Positions 45,320 through 51,608 of a stretch of DNA of 64,000 nt are shown piece by piece. This DNA is from an uncultured Pelagibacteraceae bacterium (lineage in GTDB: Bacteria > Pseudomonadota > Alphaproteobacteria > Pelagibacterales > Pelagibacteraceae), in the NCBI GenBank assembly GCA_902585045.1, contig CACICB010000003.1, positions 1 through 64,000 of the forward strand. Reading direction: 5' to 3'. The first letter of the stretch is position 1. Each line of letters begins with the position of its first letter. Below the pieces are notes generated by a model. That model had not been told where the DNA came from and did not search any database. It was given only the letters and a program-made list of their open reading frames with translations. Both the position numbers and the translations under genes were made by a program.

Positions 45320-46054
45320 ATGAGAAATAAAATCGATTTATCGCCAAATTACACTAAAAAAACTAGAAAATTAAAGGACATTAAATTTGTAATTATACAT
45401 TACACTGGAATGCAATCAGAAATTGAATCAATACAAAGGCTTAAAGATCCAAAAAAAAAGGTTAGCTCACATTATCTGATCAATAGAAAAGGTGAAATTA
45501 CCAAGATGGTTTCTGATCGACAGACGGCCTGGCATGCAGGAAAATCAAGATGGAAAAATTTTATAAATTTGAATCGTTTTTCAATTGGCATTGAACTAGT
45601 CAATAAAGGTCATGAATTTGGTTACCAAAAATTTTCAAATTCTCAAATTAAAAGCTTAATAAACTTATGTAAAGTTCTTAAAAAAAAATACAAAATTAAA
45701 AAAGAGAACTTTCTTGGACATTCTGATATAGCCCCACTTAGGAAGGTTGATCCAGGTGAAAAATTCCCTTGGCAAAAATTGAGTAAATACAATTTAGGAG
45801 TTTGGTATAAAAAAAATCTTCCAAAAATGAAACTACAAAAAGATATTAAAAGATATTGTTTTTTTAACAATATATATAAAATTGGTTATAGATATTTTTC
45901 ATTAAAACAAAGCAAAATCAAAAAGGATAAAAAAATCATTAAAGCATTTCAAATGAAGTATTTACCAAACAGAATTTCAGGAAAATTAGATCAAAAAACC
46001 CTCAAAATTAGCCACTATTTGGCTTCCCATCATAAAATCTTGAAAAAGCCTTAA
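45320..46054 (+). CDS. N-acetylmuramoyl-L-alanine amidase (Amidase_2, AmpD/AmiD type)
   Basis: Zinc amidase of 244 residues that cuts the bond between MurNAc and the stem peptide. The metal ligands fit FVIIHYTGM (His27), an internal HYLINRKGEI with DRQTAWHAGKSRW, and GHSDIAPLRKVDPGEKFPW. The C-terminal 70 residues resemble a degenerate peptidoglycan-binding domain (KKIIKAFQMKYLPNRISGKLD). No signal peptide is visible, so it may act in the cytoplasm on recycled anhydro-muropeptides like AmpD. It is divergent from mlaA (98-bp gap) and is followed by rnpB. Confidence 0.87.
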   Translation: MRNKIDLSPNYTKKTRKLKDIKFVIIHYTGMQSEIESIQRLKDPKKKVSSHYLINRKGEITKMVSDRQTAWHAGKSRWKNFINLNRFSIGIELVNKGHEFGYQKFSNSQIKSLINLCKVLKKKYKIKKENFLGHSDIAPLRKVDPGEKFPWQKLSKYNLGVWYKKNLPKMKLQKDIKRYCFFNNIYKIGYRYFSLKQSKIKKDKKIIKAFQMKYLPNRISGKLDQKTLKISHYLASHHKILKKP

Positions 46055-46068
46055 ATTTTGTTTAAAAA
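46040..46068 (+). promoter_or_regulatory. Candidate promoter for RNase P RNA
   Basis: TTGAAA (46040-46045) and TAAAAA (46063-46068) are 17 bp apart, and transcription would start near 46075, which agrees with the folded 5' end of rnpB at about 46076. The -35 lies inside the end of the amidase gene. The -10 is a weak match. Confidence 0.35.
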
Positions 46069-46075
46069 TTTATTG

Positions 46076-46430
46076 CTAGATAATTGGATTGTCGCTGTTA
46101 AGTTTTTTAACAGAGGAAAGTCCGGGCTCCGTAAAGACACAGTGCCAGTTAACAACTGGCGAGGGTGACTTCAGGGATAGTGCCACAGAAAATAAACCGC
46201 CTAATCAAGGCAAGGGTGAAACGGTGAGGTAAGAGCTTACCGGTTTTTTGGTAACAAAAAACGCATGGCAAACCCCACTGGGAGCAAGGTCAAATAGAGA
46301 AGACAAAACGTTTAAACGTAAAAAACTGTCTTTAGTTGGTCTTCTGGGTGAACCGCTTGAGCTTAAATGTAAATTTAAGCCTAGATAAATGACATCTTCA
46401 ATGACAGAACCCGGCTTACAGATTATCTAG
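46076..46430 (+). ncRNA. rnpB: RNase P RNA (class A)
   Basis: Catalytic RNA that trims tRNA 5' leaders. The ends pair (CTAGATAAT at 46076-46084 with ATTATCTAG at 46422-46430). Universal conserved blocks are visible: GAGGAAAGTCCGGGCTCC near 46113, GTGCCACAGAAAA near 46182, AAGGGTGAAACGGTGAGGTA near 46213 and ACAGAACCCGGCTTACAGA near 46404. The length of about 355 nt is typical. GGTCTTCTGGGTGAACCGC is in the expected L15 region that pairs with tRNA CCA. The two tRNA genes in the window encode CCA. Confidence 0.95.
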
Positions 46431-46579
46431 CAAAAAAATATCGTAAATTGTTCTACTTTTGTACTTTTAAATCAAATACAAACTTATTGACTATTTCCTA
46501 AAAACCCATACTATCCCAAATAATCCCATAATGGAGGGTGATTTGAAACAGTTTAATAAAGAAGAGTTTTTTAAAAAAA
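46431..46579 (+). promoter_or_regulatory. mraZ leader region with candidate sigma-70 promoter
   Basis: The 149 bases between rnpB and mraZ contain a -35 TTGACT (46487-46492) and a -10 TACTAT (46509-46514) with a 16-bp spacer. Three NCCCA boxes overlap and follow the -10. A GGAGG, rare in this window, is at 46533-46537, but it is 43 bases before the mraZ ATG and does not serve it. A short ORF starts at 46531 and runs into mraZ. No clear terminator hairpin follows rnpB. Confidence 0.55.
46504..46528 (-). promoter_or_regulatory. Probable MraZ operator: three TGGGN repeats at 10-bp spacing
   Basis: The plus strand reads ACCCA (46504-46508), TCCCA (46514-46518) and TCCCA (46524-46528). On the minus strand this is TGGGA-N5-TGGGA-N5-TGGGT, matching the published E. 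coli MraZ site of TGGGN direct repeats with 5-nt spacers. It overlaps the -10 of the candidate promoter and lies just upstream of mraZ, which is where an autorepressor site is expected. The match is seen directly; binding is inferred. Confidence 0.65.
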
Positions 46580-47041
46580 ATGTTTTTATCAAGTTACGAA
46601 AACAAAATAGACAAGAAAGGTCGGGTTTCAGTGCCAGCAACCTTTAGATCTTATTTAAGCACGATGGGATATAATGGTTTTGTAAGCTATCCGTCATTCA
46701 ATCATCCCGCTTTAGAAGCTTGCTCACAAGATAGAATTGAAAAATTATCTAACTCAATAGACTCTTTAAATCCTTTTGAGGAAAAAAGGGATTATTTTGC
46801 AACTTCAGTTTTATCTGAAAGTGAGAATCATCAATTTGATACGGAAGGCAGAATTTCACTGTCAGCAAAACTTTTAAATCATGCAAAAATTAAAAATAAT
46901 GTATTATTCGTTGGACTTGGTAAATCGTTTCAAATTTGGGAACCAAAAAATTTCGAGAAATTTAAATCATTTGCAAGAAAAAAAGCTTTTCAAAATAGAT
47001 CTAACTTAAAATGGGAAAATAAACAGAAAGGGGAGCTGTAA
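46580..47041 (+). CDS. mraZ: MraZ, transcriptional regulator of the dcw cluster
   Basis: MraZ is a DNA-binding protein of the AbrB/SpoVT fold that represses its own dcw operon. The 153-residue protein holds two half domains: MFLSSYENKIDKKGRVSVPA followed by TFR (residues 1-23), and the second DTEGRISLSAKLL near residue 90. The C-terminal NFEKFKSFARKKAF region is basic. The start fits the family. Its stop overlaps the ftsZ start by one base (TAATG), so MraZ and FtsZ are made from one message. A probable operator lies upstream. Confidence 0.94.
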   Translation: MFLSSYENKIDKKGRVSVPATFRSYLSTMGYNGFVSYPSFNHPALEACSQDRIEKLSNSIDSLNPFEEKRDYFATSVLSESENHQFDTEGRISLSAKLLNHAKIKNNVLFVGLGKSFQIWEPKNFEKFKSFARKKAFQNRSNLKWENKQKGEL

Positions 47042-48546
47042 TGACTATAAATGTTGGAGGCGGAGAACTTAGAGAACTTAAACCTAGAATCTTAGTAATT
47101 GGTGTTGGTGGAGCTGGGGGAAATGCAATCAATGCAATGATCGAAGCTGGTATGGAAGGCGTGGAATTTGTTGCAGTAAATACTGACGCACAAGATCTAA
47201 AAATGAGCAAAGCACACGCAAAAATTCAAATCGGAATGAATCTAACCAAAGGACTTGGTGCAGGAGCAAAACATGATATCGGGCAAGCTGCAGCCGATGA
47301 GTCAATTAATGAAATTGTTAACTATATTCAAGGAAGTAACATGGTTTTTATTGCATCTGGTATGGGAGGCGGAACTGGCACAGGTGCTTCACACGTTATA
47401 GCACGAGCAGCTAGAGAAATGAATATTTTAACCGTTGGAGTTACTACCTTACCTTTTTCTTATGAGGGACCAAAAAGAATGAGAAGAGCGATCACTGGCT
47501 TGGAGGAACTTAAGAGACACTTGGATACTGCGATTGTAGTACCAAATCAAAACCTATTTAAAATTGCTAATGAGACCACAGGTTTTGAGGAGTCGTTTAG
47601 TTTATCCAATGATGTTTTAAAACACGGCGTTCAAAGTATAACTGATCTAATGGTAAGACCAGGAATGATTAATCTCGATTTTGCTGATGTTGAAACAGTG
47701 ATGAGTTCTAGCGGTAAAGCAATGATGGGTACTGGAGAAGCAGAAGGAGAAAATAGAGCAATGGCTGCAACCGAGTTAGCTTTAAATAATCCTTTAATTG
47801 ATGAATATACATTACAAGGTGCAAAAGGTTTACTTGTAAATATTACTGGCGGCAGTGATATCAAACTTTTTGAAGTTGATGCTGCAGTGAATAAAATTAG
47901 AGCAGAAGTTGATCCTGAGTCCGAGTTAATTTTTGGCGCTATAAAAGATGAAAATATGAACGGTAAAATTAGGGTTTCAATAGTAGCAACATCTTTGAAA
48001 GGGTCCTCTATATCTCCTGAACCAAAACCAGTATTGAATGTTGTAAGCGGGTCAAATGGGAGAAATAATAATTTTTCTGATAATTTATTTTCAAAAAGCA
48101 ATATCGAACAGAATATTGTTAACTCTATTGACGGAGCAACAGCCTTAAAACTTGATGAAGGTTATGAAATTAGAAATAGCGAAGACCAAAACGCGCTCAT
48201 CAACAGATTTGAGAATGATGAAGAAGATAAAATCAAAACGGAGGCTCTTTTAAACCAAAGCAATGTCGATGATATTCCAAATGGGGTATCAATTGAAAGT
48301 GCATCTTATATGGAAAATTATCAAGAAACTAAAGATGATAGCTCTACCCTTCAAAATGACGATCAATTTTTAGAAAACCATCAAGAGGAATATACCCCAA
48401 AACTTTTTTCAGATGATCAATCACAAGAAAACCAAGATCAGAGAGATGACAAAGAAGAAATCAGATCTGAACAGCTATTCGAACAAGACTCAAGCGAAGA
48501 CGAGGATTTTGAAATTCCTGCATTCTTAAGAAGACAAAAGTTTTAA
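47041..48546 (+). CDS. ftsZ: Cell division protein FtsZ
   Basis: Tubulin-like GTPase that forms the division ring. The 501-residue protein has the GTP-binding start PRILVIGVGGAGGNAINAMI, the tubulin signature GGGTGTG (109-115), VTTLPFSYEGPKR, and the T7 loop NLDFADVETVMSS. A linker of about 150 residues rich in Asp, Glu, Asn and Gln leads to the C-terminal peptide FEIPAFLRRQKF, the alphaproteobacterial form that binds partners such as FtsA. It sits second in the cluster rather than after ftsA. Whether another ftsZ follows ftsA beyond the window cannot be seen. Confidence 0.97.
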   Translation: MTINVGGGELRELKPRILVIGVGGAGGNAINAMIEAGMEGVEFVAVNTDAQDLKMSKAHAKIQIGMNLTKGLGAGAKHDIGQAAADESINEIVNYIQGSNMVFIASGMGGGTGTGASHVIARAAREMNILTVGVTTLPFSYEGPKRMRRAITGLEELKRHLDTAIVVPNQNLFKIANETTGFEESFSLSNDVLKHGVQSITDLMVRPGMINLDFADVETVMSSSGKAMMGTGEAEGENRAMAATELALNNPLIDEYTLQGAKGLLVNITGGSDIKLFEVDAAVNKIRAEVDPESELIFGAIKDENMNGKIRVSIVATSLKGSSISPEPKPVLNVVSGSNGRNNNFSDNLFSKSNIEQNIVNSIDGATALKLDEGYEIRNSEDQNALINRFENDEEDKIKTEALLNQSNVDDIPNGVSIESASYMENYQETKDDSSTLQNDDQFLENHQEEYTPKLFSDDQSQENQDQRDDKEEIRSEQLFEQDSSEDEDFEIPAFLRRQKF

Positions 48547-48564
48547 TGATAAATTTGAAGATTA

Positions 48565-49575
48565 ATGAGCTCACAAACCCCATCACTGGAATTTTCCCAT
48601 TTTCCAGTGATGCTGAGCGAAATTATTCGAATATCTAATCCGAAAAAGGGTGGTTTATTTGTTGATTGCACTTTTGGTGGAGGAGGGTATTCGAAAGCAT
48701 TACTCCAATTTCCAAATACAAAAATAATAGCTATTGATAGGGATTCTTACGTGATTTCAATTGCGAATGGCCTTAAAAAAAAATTTAAAAATAGATTTCA
48801 ATTTTTTCAATTAAAATTTAGTCAAATAGAGTCTGTTTTAAAAGAAAATGCTGACACAATTATTCTTGATCTTGGACTTTCATCAATTCAACTTAACAAT
48901 CTTAATAGAGGTTTTTCATTTAAATCAAAAAAAAATTTAGATATGACAATGGGGCTTACAGAAAAGTCTGCCCAGGATGTTATAAATAATTTGCCAGAGT
49001 CACAACTGATGTTGATAATTAAAATATTGGGTGAAGAAAAAGATGCAAAAAAAATCGCAAGAAATATAGTAAAAGCTAGACTCAAAAAAAAAATCACAAA
49101 AGTTGATGAATTAGTAAATATAATTGAAAAAAGTAAAATTAAAAACTTTTCAACTAAAATCAATGCAAGTACAAAAACTTTTCAAGCTTTAAGAATATTT
49201 GTAAATAAAGAAACTACTGAGCTCATTAATGGAATAATTAAGGCATCTAAATTGTTAAGACCTGGAGGAAAAATTCTAGTTGTTAGCTTTCATTCAATTG
49301 AAGATAAAATTATTAAGTATTTTTTTAAAAACTTTTCAAAAAATAGATCAAAACCTTCTAGATATTTACCTGAAATTAAAAATGATAATTTTTCTTTATT
49401 TGAAGAATACTCTAATAAAGTAATTAAACCATCTAAAAGTGAGATAAAAAGAAATAATCCTTCAAGATCAGCAAAGTTAAGATACGCAATTAGAAGTAAT
49501 AAAAAATTTATTTACCCATCTGATTTGGTTAAAAAATTTAAAAAGTATTTAGAAATTGAGGCAATAAATGTTTAA
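48565..49575 (+). CDS. rsmH: 16S rRNA (cytosine-1402 N4)-methyltransferase
   Basis: RsmH (MraW) methylates C1402 in the ribosomal decoding centre. The 336-residue protein starts with FSHFPVMLSEIIRI, has the SAM loop FVDCTFGGGGYSKALL, IIAIDRD, DTIILDLGLSSIQLNN and the NRGFSF motif, then FQALRIFVNKE and GGKILVVSFHSIEDKIIK, and ends with PSRSAKLRYAIRSN. All are characteristic. It normally follows mraZ directly; here ftsZ lies between the two. The ftsL start overlaps its end by 8 nt. Confidence 0.97.
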   Translation: MSSQTPSLEFSHFPVMLSEIIRISNPKKGGLFVDCTFGGGGYSKALLQFPNTKIIAIDRDSYVISIANGLKKKFKNRFQFFQLKFSQIESVLKENADTIILDLGLSSIQLNNLNRGFSFKSKKNLDMTMGLTEKSAQDVINNLPESQLMLIIKILGEEKDAKKIARNIVKARLKKKITKVDELVNIIEKSKIKNFSTKINASTKTFQALRIFVNKETTELINGIIKASKLLRPGGKILVVSFHSIEDKIIKYFFKNFSKNRSKPSRYLPEIKNDNFSLFEEYSNKVIKPSKSEIKRNNPSRSAKLRYAIRSNKKFIYPSDLVKKFKKYLEIEAINV

Positions 49576-49906
49576 ATTCAAAATACTTATTTCTATTACA
49601 ATTTTTTCTTTTCTTTTAATAGGAACTTCGTCAATTAAAAATGAAACTAGAGAGCTTGAGAAAAAAATTAATATTTTGATAAAAAATAATGTTCAAAAAG
49701 AAAAAAATCTAAATGAGGTACAATTAGATTTTTATTATTTAACTTCACCCTTAATGATCGAGAGCAAAATTAAACATTTAGGAGTTAAACAATATATTCA
49801 TATGGAATATTCAAAAATATTTTTAAGTTTAGAAAATTTTATGAATATTCAAAATAAACATGTAATGAACCAAAATTTAAATGAAAAAAAAATACAAAAA
49901 AAATAG
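49568..49906 (+). CDS. ftsL: FtsL-like cell division protein
   Basis: A 112-residue bitopic membrane protein: one membrane helix near the N-terminus (about 4-21), a coiled-coil stretch (NETRELEKKINILIKNNVQK), and then LDFYYLTSPLMIESKIKHLG, which corresponds to the helix that aligns FtsL with FtsB. FtsL links FtsQ and FtsB to FtsWI. Sequence is poorly conserved across bacteria, so the call rests on size, topology and the position between rsmH and ftsI. It overlaps ftsI by 26 nt. Confidence 0.8.
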   Translation: MFKFKILISITIFSFLLIGTSSIKNETRELEKKINILIKNNVQKEKNLNEVQLDFYYLTSPLMIESKIKHLGVKQYIHMEYSKIFLSLENFMNIQNKHVMNQNLNEKKIQKK

Positions 49907-51608
49907 AAATTTAAATCAAAATCAAACCAGTTTTTACTTTGAAGACTATTTTGAAACAAATAAAAAAAATAAACATTTCAAAGAAAATAATTTCTTTCAA
50001 GATAGATTGTATTTACTTTTTTTTTTATTTTTCTCATTAATATTAATTTTTAGTATACGTATCGTTCATGTATCTCTCTATAATATAGATCTGCACGATC
50101 AGAATAACGTTTCCAAAAAATTTGATTTACTTAGACGTGACATTGTTGATAGAAATGGAATTTTAGTATCAAGAAACGTTAAATCTTATCATGCGGCGGT
50201 CAACCCTAAACGAATAAAAAATAAGGAAAATTTTTTAATTAAGTTAAGGTTGAACTTCCCAGAACTAGCAATAAAAAAAATAGAAAAAAATCTTGATAAA
50301 GGAAAATATTTTTATTTAAAAAAACGTATTACTCAAATTGAGAAGGAAAAACTATGGTCACTAGGCGAAAAGGGAATAGTTTTTGAGCCTTTTCAATCAA
50401 GAATTTATACTCACGCAAACTTATTCAGTCATGTAATAGGACAAGTTGATTATGATAATTATGGAATTTCAGGAGTTGAAAGATATTTTGATAAAGAGTT
50501 AAAAAATAATAACTTAAAAAGTCAACCATTAGAGTTAACTTTAGATACAAATATTCAACATCTTATTAGCGAGGAATTAAATAAAGCTCTTGTAACTTTT
50601 AGTGCAACTGGTGGAGGTTCATTGTTAATGGATATAAATACCGGGGAAATTTTATCTTTAGTTTCACTTCCAAATTTTGACATTAACGTAAGAGCTGATT
50701 TAAAAGACAAAAAATATATTAATAAAATAACAAAAGGAGTATACGAGCTTGGTTCAATTTTTAAAACTTTTACAGTCGCGTTAGCCTTAGAAAACAATAT
50801 TGTCAGACCAAACACAATTATTCAAAATATCCCTAAGTCAATAAAATGTTCTAATCACAAAATCTCAGATATTAAAGAATTTCCAAAAGACTTATCTGTA
50901 GAGGATATATTGATAAGGTCCTCTAACATTGGAACTTTATTAATCGCAAGAAAAATAGGTGAAGAAAAGTTTAAGCAATTCATTCAAAATACAGAAATTC
51001 TAAAAAGTCCAGATTTACAATTAGAGGAGGTCGGAAATCCAATTAATTTTAAGTGGAATAAATGTAAATTAGAAACAGTTTCATTTGGTCATGGAATTAC
51101 TACAACTCCTTTACAAGCAGTTTTAGTATATGCATCTTTGGCTAACGGAGGTAGTATCATCAAACCTAGTTTAATTAAAAATACCAAAAACAATAAAATT
51201 AAAAGATTAGTTTCTGAAAAAACTAGTATTGAAATAGTAGATATCTTAAGAAAAGTAGTTACTGATAAAAATGGCACTGCTAGTTTAGCTGACGTAGATG
51301 GTTACTTTGTTGGAGGAAAAACAGGGACTTCACAAAATTATGATAATAAAAATGAGAACTTAAATACTTTCATATCTGTTTTTCCTTCACAAAAACCTAA
51401 ATATGCTTTGTTGGTTATGCTTGAAAATCCAAAAGTAGCTAAAGATCTCATTTATGACTACAGAGGCTTAAAAATAAAAGGAACTAGAAACGAGGCTGGT
51501 TGGAATTCTGTGTATGTTACCGGCAAAATTATAGAGAAAATTGGACCAATTTTAGCCATAAAAAGCAAAGACTTTAACAATCATTATGTTGCTGAAAGCA
51601 TTAATTAA
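49881..51608 (+). CDS. ftsI: Septal peptidoglycan transpeptidase FtsI (PBP3)
   Basis: FtsI cross-links septal peptidoglycan with FtsW. The 575-residue protein has a cytoplasmic Asn/Lys-rich tail, one membrane helix (about 43-62), a pedestal domain starting LLRRDIVDRNGILVSRNV, and a transpeptidase domain. Active-site motifs are S292-IFK295, SSN (347-349) and KTG (480-482) in VGGKTGTSQN. The start overlaps ftsL and the end overlaps murEF by 23 nt. Confidence 0.96.
   Translation: MKKKYKKNRNLNQNQTSFYFEDYFETNKKNKHFKENNFFQDRLYLLFFLFFSLILIFSIRIVHVSLYNIDLHDQNNVSKKFDLLRRDIVDRNGILVSRNVKSYHAAVNPKRIKNKENFLIKLRLNFPELAIKKIEKNLDKGKYFYLKKRITQIEKEKLWSLGEKGIVFEPFQSRIYTHANLFSHVIGQVDYDNYGISGVERYFDKELKNNNLKSQPLELTLDTNIQHLISEELNKALVTFSATGGGSLLMDINTGEILSLVSLPNFDINVRADLKDKKYINKITKGVYELGSIFKTFTVALALENNIVRPNTIIQNIPKSIKCSNHKISDIKEFPKDLSVEDILIRSSNIGTLLIARKIGEEKFKQFIQNTEILKSPDLQLEEVGNPINFKWNKCKLETVSFGHGITTTPLQAVLVYASLANGGSIIKPSLIKNTKNNKIKRLVSEKTSIEIVDILRKVVTDKNGTASLADVDGYFVGGKTGTSQNYDNKNENLNTFISVFPSQKPKYALLVMLENPKVAKDLIYDYRGLKIKGTRNEAGWNSVYVTGKIIEKIGPILAIKSKDFNNHYVAESIN

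Noticed and set aside
46531-46579. N-terminal extension of MraZ using GTG at 46538 in the mraZ frame
   Set aside because: GTG is followed after one codon by TGA, so it cannot extend MraZ; the ATG at 46580 gives a typical MraZ start.
47631-48101. 156-codon minus-strand ORF inside ftsZ
   Set aside because: Shadow of a highly conserved FtsZ frame, with no recognisable domain or start context.
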